Part shown: positions 49,530-61,748 of the stretch, in pieces
How positions within the stretch are numbered: the first letter of the stretch is position 1
How the letters are laid out: each line of letters begins with the position of its first letter
Source: Mallotus nudiflorus
Taxonomy: Eukaryota > Streptophyta > Magnoliopsida > Malpighiales > Euphorbiaceae
Length of the DNA stretch: 64,000 nucleotides
Assembly: GCA_947683625.1 (NCBI GenBank)
Contig: CANTUR010000925.1
Location: forward strand, 744,001 to 808,000
Reading direction: 5' to 3'
The notes under the pieces: generated by a model
What the model saw: the letters and a program-made list of their open reading frames with translations, nothing else
Told to the model about the DNA's origin: nothing
The model's database searches: none
Program-made: the position numbers and the translations under genes

Positions 49530-51380
49530 ATCTTAAGACTTAAACGCAAAGGCTAGATTAGATTCAATGAAGGTAGCACTACTAGACACCTCCCTAATAG
49601 GCTTAGAATCCTTTAATTGCTCATAAGATGATTTATCGGTAGTAGACTTAGTTGGTTTCTTAGGATTCTTCGACTGCTTAAACGAAGCCTTGCTCTGAGC
49701 ATCTTCTTCGGTAGTAACCTTACCTAGATCGATAAGTGTTATTATATATAAGTCTGAAAAGTCCATATTCAGTTGTTGAGCAAGCAAGACTCTCTAACAT
49801 TTAAATGTGTAAGCTTTAAGAAACATTGTGACTATATTCTGGTAGCTTCTCTTGTCATCCTCATAGGATTTCTCTGCCTTAGCAAGTTTTTTTCTCTAAT
49901 TCCACAATCCAGGAGTCCTGCCCTCAATTTTTTATATAAGTTGGGTTTGACTATACTCCAACTCTTCCACCCTCTTCTAGCTCACCCCAACCTCAAATCT
50001 CACATCAGCATGCTTGGTTTGGCAAAGTTTCAGTGCTGCTTTCACCTTTTCTAGTATCTTCTCCAAGTTAATAGCTATAGTGTCAACCTCTATCTCTTTT
50101 AGGTTATACTAGCTCTTGAGATAATAATAGTTATCCTTAGCTAGCAATAGAGCTTAAGGCATCTGAAAGAAAAGACAATCATCATTAACATGGGTACATA
50201 TGAATACAAATTAAATAAAGTCGAAGATAATTACCTCCAACGAGTGTCCTATCATGGAGTTATACAACTCCTCCTTATATACATCCATCCAATGTTGGAT
50301 GTCTTTAGGGAGCCATAGAGACTTGTCATATTAATCCCTTACTTGAGCATTCAGGATATTCAAAGGATTCATCTTTTTCAGAATCTAGGACCTCATGTCT
50401 GGACACCTAGATAACTTTAGGTGCTTAATGAAAACTTTCTCATATAACTCCTCGGCATCTAAGTCCTCATTTAGGGTCCGTTTCCTCCAAACCTCATATT
50501 TCTCCACCTAAGAAGTTTTAGCCACAACTTTTCCTTTATGGCTAGGTACAACTTCAGATGAGACCTCCAGGGTAAGCAGCTTAAAAATAGGAGAAGAAAT
50601 CTACACGTCTTCCTAAGTCTCTAGCTCATTATCTATATGTTAAATCCCATCCACAAATGCAAAAAATTTAGACATATATAAATAAAAAAGAAAAGAAAAG
50701 AAGTTAGAGTAATACCTTTCGAATCTTAGAACTTATCATTAAGATGCATGCAATCAGCTCCATAGATGTTGCGTCAATTATGCTATGGATTTGAAGCCTC
50801 ATAACCATCTATGTATTCTTATCGGATAGCCTTGAAGGATGCTTCACCTTGTGGTAGTCATTGGACCACATTCGCTAAATGTGGACAAAGTATGAAGGAT
50901 GTTCAACAATAAAAAACTTATGCCTCCACTTCTTCTAGAGGTCCAAAAGTTTTACAAAGAGGCTGTAGTTTAGAATAGCCAATAAGGAGAACATCAGCTC
51001 TCCTTTTTTCTTATTTAAGCTATAAAGATATTACAGGAAATCCAAGTATAGCTCTCTACCCTCCTTGTGTCTCAACTCTATAAAATCGATCAAGATCCGA
51101 TAACTATTGAGATGGAGTTGCATAGGAGCTATGTTGCATATGTTCAAAAATCTCCTAATGGAAGGATCTAAGGGGAACTTCAATCCCCCTTCTATTTGAT
51201 TAAAGTATACCACTAACTTATTAAAATCCAATAGAGAAGTATAGGCTTTGAATTTTTTATCTATAGTGTGCAGAACAAAATCTACTGGAATGCTAAAACG
51301 TCTCTTGTACCATTTTAGCGTGTCCTCATTTACCATAGAGACGAACAAATCAAAACTAACTTCTTCTTATGGAGCCATGG
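49530..51380 (-). pseudogene. Antisense ORF of element J (putative plant gypsy-type transposon domain)
   Basis: Downstream of integrase but on the opposite strand. The best preserved part is 51348-31031-type text, i.e. 105 open codons at 51348-51031: KWYKRRFSIPVDFVLH, GLKFPLDPSIRRFLNICNIA, PMQLHLNSYRILIDFIELRH. This resembles the 'Transposase_28 / putative gypsy type transposon' family, known from antisense extra ORFs of Tat-lineage elements. A Lys/Ser-rich C-terminal piece remains at 49787-49533. Stops and frameshifts lie between. The role of this protein is unknown even in intact elements. Confidence 0.65.
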
Positions 51381-51819
51381 ATCCTATTAAATAAATATAA
51401 GGAAGAATATAGAGAAGAGAAGAAGTTTCACCTAGAAAGAAGAATGCAAGCTTACGAAGAAGGCTCTTGAGACACAAAGAACACACGAGAGAGAACTTAG
51501 AAAGGAAAGAAGATAGCGATAATAGTAAAAATGCAACAAAAAGAATGTTATGATCTATTTAAAGAGCATTAGAAGGTTCTAGAATGACCAGTACTGCCCT
51601 CATGGTCATTTTCATCTCTCTCACAACATCAAGGGTAATTTCGGGCAAAAAAAAAGCCCACTAATTAAGTAGTTATTATTATGGTACTCAAAATGTCTCA
51701 TCTTCTAACACACAAATAGATGTGATAGTTATATAATTAAAAATTAAAAGGAAAGTCAAAAGACATGGCAATTGGTAATCCTACTTACTTTGTTGCCAGC
51801 TATCCCATTCATTGGCATT

Positions 51820-52210
51820 TAGGTCACACTTCTAATGCACTGAGATTCTAAGTCTAGTGACTGAAGCTGGCACCCTGAAGTCACTTTGATTGTACTGAGG
51901 TTCAACACTTGAGCCACGCTTCTAATGCATCGAGATTCTAAGTTTAGTGACTGAAGTTGGCACTTTCAAGTCACTTCAATAGTATTAAGGTTCGACACTC
52001 GGACCTCGCTTCTAATGCATCAAGATTCTAAGTCCAGTGACTGAAGCTGGAACCCTCAGGTCACTTTGATAGTAGTGAAGTTCAAAACTCGAGCCATTCT
52101 TTTAATGAACCAAGATTATATGATACTCGGGCAATGCTTCTAATGTACTAAGATTATACAGCACTCGGGCTGCACTTTTAATGCACTAAGCATTAAAATT
52201 CTAGTAATGA
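51820..52210. repeat. 90-bp tandem repeat in the 3' region of element J
   Basis: The block cac(a/g)ct tctaatgca starts at 51825, 51915, 52005 and 52095, an exact 90-bp period. Each unit carries gattctaagt..agtgactgaagctgg. Two shorter units of about 40 bp (ctcgggc..cttctaatg) follow to about 52190. Tandem repeats in this position are known from Tat elements and can seed satellite DNA. Confidence 0.92.
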
Positions 52211-52535
52211 ATAGTTCAATCAAATTATTTCTAAACTGGCAAGATAATCCTTAGGGTTGTTTCTATAATATCGAGCATTTTATTATAGGTTTTATGCACT
52301 TAAGTCCAACTGGCACTTCAATGCTACTCTAATGGGGTGACTCCAAGGCCCAGTATCGAGCATTGTCTCTTCCTTTATGACTAAGGTTGGCCATCTCATA
52401 TCACCCTTCCACATCAGATGCAATTATGCAAGTAATCTCTCTCCAGGTAGTCTATCTCCAGGTGAAGGAATGACCTTTCCATCACCTTATGTTTATCAGA
52501 CCCAGATACATCAGACATAAATATGCAAACATACT

Positions 52536-52550
52536 TTTGAGGGGGACTCT
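52536..52550 (+). promoter_or_regulatory. Polypurine tract of element J
   Basis: ttttgagggggactct directly before the right LTR start TGATACCCC. Confidence 0.85.
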
Positions 52551-52957
52551 TGATACCCCATATACATATTCTTATTTAACTAAGGACTTTATTTTCCTAT
52601 ACATGAGTTGCTTGCAAAAGGAGGAAACCAAAAATAAATAGGAAAAGATTCCTAACTAAAGAGACTCTTACATAGGAAGAAACACTCTCTTAATAGGCAC
52701 AAGAATTTTATCAAAAAGGAATACAATTCCTTTGAGATTTGAGTATCACTATCCCTATAAATAGGACCTCATATCCCTCATTCTCAAGCATTTTAGTCTT
52801 CTCATACTCATTGATCTCTTTATCTGTCTAAAACTCTTTCTCTACGTTCTCTAACTTACGCATCAGAGGGTTTATGGGGATCCTCCCCACCTCTTACCCT
52901 ACCCTTCTTTGATCCCTTGTAGGGTTTTAACTCAAAAGTTTTAGAAATAAGTTATCA
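52551..52957 (+). mobile_element. Element J, 3' LTR
   Basis: 407 bp, TGATACCCC...AAGTTATCA, aligned to 33889-34292. Substitutions and small indels are frequent. Flanked by gttat. Confidence 0.92.
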
Positions 52958-53745
<788 letters not shown>

Positions 53746-53750
<5 letters not shown>

Positions 53751-55507
53751 TGTAAGCACCTAATTTTGGGATGCAATTGTGCACAATTGCGACATAAGCC
53801 CCTATGATGAAATTTTTTCAAAAATTGAACTTGGTTGTCAATTTTCTGGACTTTAGGGACTAAATTGCAACGTTTTTAGGATTTGATTACAAAGAAGTCA
53901 ATTTTCAGGGGTCTTTTGGTAATTAAAAGTTAAAAAAATTAGGGTCGGCATTGCATAATGCTGACACATAAAAGTCACATTTTTTTATTTTTCACATATT
54001 TTTTCTTTTTTTTTCAATTTTTTCAATATTTTGATTGGTTAAAAATTGAATTTTTATTATTAGTTTGATTTGAAATTTTTTTTTCACACATTCAAAAATC
54101 AAAACTTATCACTCTGTTTTGGAGAGATAAGTTTGTTCCTCTAAAGGAGGAAGTTAGTATGCAAGCAGACTCTGCATTTAAAAGCAGAGTCTGCATGCGT
54201 GTGAAGGGGGACTTTTTTTGGAGAGAAAATTTGGAGACTCACACAGAAAGAAAAAAAGCGGAGACTCACATACAAACCCTAAAAACTGAGAATGCCCTGT
54301 GCACCAAAAACTTCAATTTTTTGTCAAAGATTTTTTTTTTACGATTCTTTCAACAAGAACGATCCAACATTGTTTTTTAAGCCTTTGCCCAGAATCAAAC
54401 AACAAGTCAAAAACAACGGTGAAAATCTCAATTTAAGGGGCTATCACAAAGCATATGCACGACATTTATTTTTTTCTTCTCTTCTTTTTTGTGATTTTTA
54501 TTTTATTTCGTTATTGTTTTATTATTTAATTTCACTACTAACCTGATTATTTCTGTAATAGCCCCAATAGTAGGAATAGTAAAAGATTTAATTTTTTGCA
54601 TTTTAAAATCAATTAGTAATTAGGTTCAATTGGGTAAAAAAAATCAATTAAAATTAATGGTTGCAGTAGCTTAATTTAGGGTTTGCATGTAATTAATTTA
54701 GGGTTTCTAGAAAATCACTATAATGTTTGTTTGATCCATTTTTTGTGTTTTATTTATTTTGGGCTAGTTTTTTTTTTTTTATGTTTTTGGGCCCCAAGCC
54801 CACGTTTAGGTCTAACCCACTTAATAAATAGGCTTAAAAATGGTTTAGAACTTTAAATAATTAAAATCAATTTAGGCCCATTAAGTTAATTAGATTTTAT
54901 GCCCATTTAGTTAAACAAAACTAAGTTGGACTTAGGCCCACTAATTTAACTTTCCTTTAAAAATTGAATAGACTTAAGCCCATTCCTTAGATAAACTAAA
55001 ATAAGTAGATCTAGGCTCACTAATTAATAAAAATATAGGCCCACTTTTAGTCTCTTTCTCACTTGTAAATAAAATGTAAATCTAACTAACTTTTTAATAA
55101 AATTAACATAGTTTAGACTTAGGGACAATGAAATATTGAGTGCATTTTTTATGTGTAATTTTATTGACTAGATGCCTAGGGTTAGATGGATGTCAAATAG
55201 GGTTTAATAAAATTGCATGTAATTAGAGGATGAAATAATCATTTATAAAATTATTCTAAATGAACATGAGACTAAGAGAAGTTAGTATTCCGTATTCAGA
55301 ATCTCCTGGTTGTGGTGCTAGCTTTCTTCTAGGGAATCGAGTACCACCTTTTTTATTTATCCCAGTTATTACCCTTGGTGGTGACTCCTCATCTCCATGC
55401 CATGTCTTTATGACAGTGGTTAGTGTGTTCTCTAAGGCCCTGAGCCTAAACAGTGTCGCGGTTACTAAAATCTTGGACGCGCATTAAACCCCACTGTCTA
55501 CAGCCAT
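53746..55507 (+). mobile_element. Solo LTR 'K' with target duplication GCCAT
   Basis: The LTR is 53751-55502 (1752 bp), TGTAAGCACC...ACTGTCTACA, flanked by gccat at 53746-53750 and 55503-55507. It contains an A/T-rich middle and a GC-richer 3' end (55260-55500) shared with L and M. Short ORFs inside have no recognised product. Confidence 0.93.
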
Positions 55508-55946
55508 CTCAATGTTATTATTACACCTTCCTTTTTAGAGTCTTAGATAGTTGTTGTAGTTGTATCTAGACTGAAAGCTAAAGTATAGAGAGAACTTTTG
55601 CAATAGGGCTTCTGTGACTCAATATGATGCATCTGGCTGATATTTAGAATGTATCCATTAAATATCATGTAAAATTTTCTCATATATAGGATGCACACAC
55701 TGTAGGACACAATAATGCAGTGAAATAGATTTAATACAAAATAGTCTAACTTAATTTATTTATTTTTCAACAACCAAGAGGTTAAGAGGGAGTGGGAGAT
55801 TAAATCCATAATCTCACCTTAACATGTTTATCGCTTGAACCACTTGGCTATAAAGGGAGGTTCTATAGATGGGGTACAAATATATCATTGCTCCAAATCC
55901 ATAGGTGGGAAATTCTATAGGTTCTAGGTTATAAATATATCATTGC
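55508..55946. other. Spacer, no gene seen
   Basis: AT-rich intergenic DNA between LTR K and the protease fragment. No motif found. Confidence 0.6.
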
Positions 55947-56550
55947 TCAAAGGGAAACTTTTCCCAATCCGCTATAACCCCACGATGGACCATGATTGTT
56001 TTGAATTATATAATAATTTTCACTGTTGGGATTTATGTCACTACCAATTACCATAATTGTATAGGTAGCAATATTTGGTTGAATAATCATATGGGTGACA
56101 ATATCTAGTTGTTTTGGAGAAAAAGGTCTACCTAAACCGTGATAAAGGGTGCTAAAGTCTTGATAATTCATGAAGTCTCCACAAGTTTTTATCACACTAG
56201 CAATTAGACCTTTAAACATGATTTCTTTAAAGTTCATAGTTGGGTCCAAAGTGGAGTTTATTGATGCAGAATTTAGACTTGAAATAAAAATATATATGTT
56301 AGTAGTAATAGTAATAAAAATAGAGTTATTTTTAATTTTTAAATTAAAAATATAGTTTACCTCATCTATATCCTTGTCATAATCTTTAACTGATCTAACG
56401 CTAATGTCCACCATAAATTGTAATGCTTCTTCAACTCTAATTCCTCCATCATGTTAAAAAGCAATTACCATGTTGTCGACTTCTAACTTGACATTAAATT
56501 GAGGTAATGACAAATGTCTATGAAAATCTTGTACTTTTATTTGTTAGTTA
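55947..56550 (-). pseudogene. Papain-type cysteine protease fragment (C1A, C-terminal half)
   Basis: The last 65 codons read DFMNYQDFSTLYHGLGRPF, TYTIMVIGSD and YYIIQNNHGPSWGYSGLGKV. This matches the end of papain-like proteases: a DF..Y..G block, the active-site His region (normally HA/HT.MVIG, here Tyr replaces His) and the active-site Asn block (N-S-W-G, here NNHG). The open frame of 155 codons includes a likely intron, minus strand 56358-56276, starting GTAAAC, with a TACTAAC branch-like sequence and ending TTTCAAG. That intron is 83 nt, so splicing would shift the frame. Upstream (56360-56540) is an exon-like piece, HDGGIRVEEALQFM, preceded by a TAA. The catalytic Cys part is absent. This is the only trace of a cellular gene in the window. 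Confidence 0.55.
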
Positions 56551-57187
56551 ATAGTTATGGGTGTAGCTATTGTGGTACATATAGGAGCTAAAGGTAGCAA
56601 AGATTAGTAAAATTTTCATAAATAAAGAATTATTTTGGAAATAAAAAGAGCGAAGGTGCATTTTTGCCCCTAATGTTTAGTTCAAAGTTCATATTTATCC
56701 TTAATATATTTTTTTAACTAATTAAGCATAAAATTTGTGATTTAAGCCCCTTCACAAATTGTTGTTAGTTTCAAGCAAGGCCATTATCAACATAACTCTT
56801 ATATCAAAATACATTTGCAATATTAAATCTGTAGTATATTTTTTCTTTCCTTTTATATCAATTGTTCTTGCAAGCATATAAGAGTCAAATTCTCGTTAAT
56901 TCCTTTTGCCTCCATAACAACTATGTAATACCATAATATGATGTTACTAATTATAAGAAAATACCATGTTTAGAGTGTTATAATATTTGTTATAAATTTT
57001 ATTGACTTCACAATATCACTTAAGTCCTATACACACACACACACACACACACACACTAAGCATGCTAAATTCTAAATATTATTATAAAGTTATTAATTTA
57101 TTGCAAAAAAATTTTAGAAAACAAATAAAAATATAATAGCAATTTTAATAGATTGGTGAAGCTTATGTTAAAATATGATTTACTATT
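56551..57187. other. Spacer with (CA)n, no gene seen
   Basis: (CA)n at about 57031-57056. Nothing else recognised. Confidence 0.6.
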
Positions 57188-57700
57188 TATAAGCGGCGAG
57201 CTTTCGTCACGTGCCCAAGTGTTTAGCGACCACGACACTGAGTGGGATAGAGGCCCACTAGAAAATACGAAATAGATCATAGAGCCTAAATGGAGATGGA
57301 GTCATCACTTAGATGAAAGCCAGGACACACTGTATAATAACTAGATTTCACAGAGGTTCCTAGAAGTTATCATCGGAGTTCAGATTTGAAAATTGGGTAT
57401 AGGCTTTTGGAATGCCAACCCAACCTTGTAGTTAGCCTCCATTTTTTTTTGTAATGTATCATCATTAATTATTCAATTGTTTCTTTATTAACATGCAGAT
57501 TATAATTGCCTTCAAACAATTGGTCAAGTTTTACAATTAGGCCTAAGTTTATATATTAGTTCAATTTTAACATTTATTGCTTAACATTCAATATAAATAA
57601 TGCAAATGATAATAATAATTACGATCATACATTCAAATAAAATGGGGAAGGGATTAAGGATTACAATGCTTTATATAAAATAAGATAAATGAAAAATAAA
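57188..57700 (-). mobile_element. LTR fragment 'M', family of K and L
   Basis: Reverse complement of the L-type LTR end. The minus strand shows atggaggctaac..aaggttggg, then agtgtcgtggtcgctaaa and cttgggcacgtga at its end near 57188. The upstream match to L reaches at least 57560 (taattgtaaaacttg). The outer end and a target duplication were not found. Confidence 0.6.
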
Positions 57701-58150
57701 CCAAATATAAACAAGCATTAATGTACATAAAAATAAATAAAAGGGAAAAGAGGGTTAGGTACTAAATCAAGCAATCTAAATCGTTATGATTCCCTACAAC
57801 ACTTGACATGTTAGCTTCCAAGACATATAAAATCATATAAAAAGAATCAGTAAATCAATTTGCAAATAAACTTTGTACAAATAGGAATTATGAATATGCA
57901 AACATTAATTCCAAATGGACTAACAAAAATAACCATGTGAAACATATTAAAAATACAAGAACAAAAGAGGTTCTTACGGATCCAAATCATGCACACTTTA
58001 CTTAAGATAATTGAATGTTAAAATAAAAAATATGTGAAGGCCTGTTAAAGCATTATCGCCTATTTGAAGAGGCAATTGCCTCATGTCGATGAGGCAATGC
58101 CTCTTTAAAAAGGTATATTAGAACAAGAACAATGAAGATTTGTCAAAGTG
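57701..58150. other. Spacer or remainder of M
   Basis: No ORF. An inverted repeat built on gaggcaat(t)gcctc lies at 58070-58112. Confidence 0.5.
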
Positions 58151-58151
58151 G

Positions 58152-58166
58152 TGATCGTTAGTGGTA
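58152..58166 (+). promoter_or_regulatory. Primer-site-like sequence of a Ty1/copia element
   Basis: tggtatcaaagc, one mismatch from the tRNA-iMet site TGGTATCAGAGC, upstream of copia gag remnants on the same strand. I do not see a left LTR similar to 61749-63540 before it, so this may be a truncated element or chance. Confidence 0.45.
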
Positions 58167-58169
58167 TCA

Positions 58170-59420
58170 AAGCAACTTTTTGCACTTTACACATGATAAA
58201 TTGAGTGATAATTACAAGTGTTGTAGCTAAAAGTGTTTAAAAATTAGTTTAAAATGGGTCTTAGGGTGATCCTAATTGAGACCTAGCCTGGGACTAAGTA
58301 TATTTGCTTTTTACACTTTTATGCTTGCAAATTGATTCCTAAACATGTGAAGGTTGCATTTATTTCATTTTTGCATGTCATACATACAAGGAATGATCAT
58401 GGATCTAGATTGTATCCTATGTTTTGTAATAATAATTAAATTTATTATTTGGTATGTAATTAAATGATAATTACATAGAATTAGGATGCAATATTCAACT
58501 TGGTATACCAACGATTGCTTGTAAACCATAAGAGTCGTGAAATGGAACTTGAAGTGTTCAAGTTGAAGAGCCTTGGAGATAATTATAAGGCCTATGTTCA
58601 TAAGGCCCATGGAGATAAGGCCCATAATATATTTTAAGAGTTAGAATATGATTAGAAAAGGCCCATGATCACTCTATATTTGTGCATCCATAATGCACGT
58701 TCTATGTATATATGTGATATATATGTTATTACATGCTATATGTATGCATATGTAATGATGCCATGCTATATATGGTGTGATATGTATATAAATTGGCTAA
58801 TATGTAAAGTGAGACCTCAATTAAAGACCTAGAAAATCTTCTAAATTAAATTTAGGTATAGGCTTTCCATTGGAGCAATAACCTACATGGCTTTAGGATT
58901 ATGTATATTAGCTATAGATATATAGCGGTGTACATAAGGCTGAAGAGATTCATGTGGTATTATTGTTAAACATGAGATGTTGTGGGTGTATGGATACATT
59001 ATAGGTTAAGAATGAAAAATTGGAGTACATGAGGTTTGTAGTGTTCAAATCCATACACTACACCGATTTAATGTTGTGGACCTAACTAATGTAAAGAGGT
59101 TGGTAATGTGTACCTGAGATTTGTAAGCATCAAGAGCCGAATTGATGGAACCTCACGTGAGATGTGATGGCAAGAGTTGCCATTTAATGAGAACTAATAT
59201 TCTAAGAATAGCCATGTGTACTTAAGGGATATTAGTAACCATTAAGAACTTTATCACCATTAAAAATCCATCCAACAAGGGATTTCTGTTTCTTACTTTG
59301 GAAGTGTAGCATTTGCCAAGTTAGTGGGAGGCCATTATGATTAAAGACCAAATCTAATGGAAATAATAAACAATGTCACATCACTAATTAATCTTGTTAC
59401 CTTCGCAAAAACTTGATAAT
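58170..59420 (+). other. Probable 5' untranslated region or spacer of the copia element
   Basis: Between the primer-like site and gag. No coding motif seen. Confidence 0.4.
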
Positions 59421-59975
59421 ATGAGACCATCAAACCCACTTTCAATCATACATAACCAATATAAGCTCATGGGCTCTAATATAAAAGATTGGCTAACGAA
59501 CCTAAAAGTTGTTTTAGCTTTTAGTTAATACTATATGTGTTAAAATTATACCCACCCGACTTCCTTCCCAAAATGCATCCCAAAAGGAGCTTTTGAATTT
59601 GCATGTGATGACCTAAAAGGCTATCTAAAAGAGCAAAAGGAAGGAGGTTGTACTTATTGCTTCTTCTAGTAGGACAAAGAAAAAAAGTAATAAGAAAAAG
59701 GAAAGGCAAGATAAGTGTTATCTAGCCCATGGGTGGCATAGCCAATAATAAGGGCAAGGAAATTGTAAGGAAAGACTAAAGCAAAGGAAAGTGTTTTCAT
59801 TACCGAGACAAAGAGCATTAGGAGAAGAATTGTCCTAAGTTCCTTAAGTTTTTCAAGACAAAAGGAAATGAGAAGCAAGGAAAAGGTGATACTTTCTCTA
59901 ATTTAACATGCTTCTAAATGTTCTAAGAGCTTATCAAATACATAAGTATTGGATGCTCATGCTAGTTCTCACATT
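59421..59975 (+). pseudogene. Ty1/copia gag and start of protease, deleted
   Basis: Begins with YKLMGSNIKDWLTNLKVVL, the usual copia gag start, continues with many stops, and has the zinc knuckle KGKCFHYRDKEH..KNCPK near 59780-59840. The second Cys and Gly positions are altered. It ends in LDAHASSH, a worn protease site (normally LDTGASSH). The rest of protease and all of integrase are missing. Confidence 0.75.
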
Positions 59976-59999
59976 TAGATGATGAGTCATCTAAAGAAG

Positions 60000-61690
60000 T
60001 CCAAAAAATTGATCAAATGGATATTGATCAACCCAAAAGAGCCTATTCCAATTAAGAATGTTGTCATACCAACTCTAATAAGGACTAGGAGGGTATCTCG
60101 TCCTTCCAAAAGATATAGTTTTCTTCATGATATGTAAGAGTTGCATGATCATGAAGAAAGCATTCATATTGATGATCCTACAACATATGAAGAAACTTTA
60201 TGTGATAAAGATTCTTCAAAATGGCTTGAAAAAATGAAAATTGAAATGGATTCCATTTATGCAAACTAAGTCTAAATACTTGTTAATCTTCTTGAGGGTA
60301 TTATACCCATTGGGTGCAAATGGATCTTCAAAAGAAAGATTAGTGTAGATGGAAAGGTAAAGACCTATAAAGCTAGGCTAATAGCGAAAGGGTTTCGCTA
60401 AAGGAAAGGGGTCGACTATGAGGAGACTTTCTCACTGGTAGCCATACTTAAATCCATTTGGATTCTTTTAGTTATAGTTGCACATTATGATTATGAGATT
60501 TGGCAAATGGATGTCAAGAATGCTTTCCTTAATGGTTATATTAAAAAAGACATTTTCATAAAGCAACCTAAGGGTTTTGAATTTGAGGATAGCTCAAAAG
60601 TGTGCAAGCTTAATTGATCCATTTATGGTCTAAAACAAGCTTAAAGGAGTTAGAATCATCATTTTGATAAGACTATTTATTCTTATGGTTTCATTAATGA
60701 CTAAAGTTAAGCCATGTGTTTATAAGAAGGTTAGTGGGTGCTAACTCACTTTTGTAGTCTTTTATATAGATGACATTTTATTAATTGGAAGTAATGTTCA
60801 TTTGATGACTTTTGTGAAAGTATAGCTATCTAAAACCTTCTCAATGAAAGATTTAGGGGAGGTAACCTATATTCTTCAAATTTGAGCCTATAGAGATAGA
60901 TCAAAGAGAATGATAGGTTTATCCCAGGGTTTTTACTTGGAAAAAGGTGTTGTAGAGGTTTAACATGCTTGATCCCAAGAGAGGATTATTACTATTTAGG
61001 CATAATATACATTAATCCAAGGGTATGTCACGTAAAACACCTGAGCAGATGGAGCAAATGATCAAAGTTCCTTATACCTCAGCTATAGGAAGCTTAATGT
61101 ACACTATGTTATGTACTAGGGCTAATCTTTCCTATGCTATTAGTATGAATAATGGGTTTCAATCTAATCTAAGTTTGGAACATTGGATAGTTGTTAAGGC
61201 AATCTTTAAGTACTTTAGAAGAACTAAAGTTTTAGCCTTAACTTATAGAGAAGGTGATCAACAAATAGATGGCTTCACAAATTCTAATTTCTAATCAGAT
61301 GTAGATGATAGAAAGTCTATCTTTAGGTTTGTGTTCATTTGTAATAAAGGAGCACTGAGCTGGAAGAGTTCTAAGTTAAATGTCACTATGAATTCCACTA
61401 TAAAGGCTGAGTATATAATTGTATTAGATGCTACTAAAGAAGTTGTTTGGATTTAAAGTTCATTACTAAACTAGGAATTATTTCTTCCATTGAGTCTATG
61501 ATTCTTCTCTATTATGACTACAATGGAGCCATTACTTTGGCAAGGGAACCAAGGTCTCACCAGAAATCCAAACACATAGAAAGACATTTTTATATTATCA
61601 AAGAACTTGTTGAAAAGGGCAAAGTTAGCTTCAGCTGATAATGTCACTGATCCGCTTATTAAAGCACTAACACAACTACAACTAGATTAA
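60000..61690 (+). pseudogene. Ty1/copia reverse transcriptase and RNase H
   Basis: Starts with RTRRVSRPSKRY and EIDSI-type text, then PIGCKWIFKRKISVDGKV (about 60308), KGVDYEETFS, QMDVKNAFLNGYIKKDIFIK (60505), IYGLKQA, and the catalytic FYIDDILLIGSN (about 60760). The open stretch 61025-61294 includes YTSAIGSLMYTMLCTRANLS. RNase H parts: KAEYI, DYNGAITLAREP, KHIERHFYIIKELVEKGKVS (61447-61638), and the usual tail ending near 61690. Stops and frameshifts break it. It is the most readable copia sequence in the window. Confidence 0.92.
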
Positions 61691-61735
61691 CATCTTGAGA
61701 AGATGAATCTAAGATATGCAGTGATTGGCTTTAGT

Positions 61736-61748
61736 GCAAGTGGGAGAT
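61736..61748 (+). promoter_or_regulatory. Polypurine tract of the copia element
   Basis: gcaagtgggagat, immediately after the pol end, marks the start of the 3' LTR. Confidence 0.85.

Noticed and set aside
59521..59878. Minus-strand ORFs opposite copia gag
   Set aside because: Hydrophobic antisense shadows of the Lys-rich gag region.
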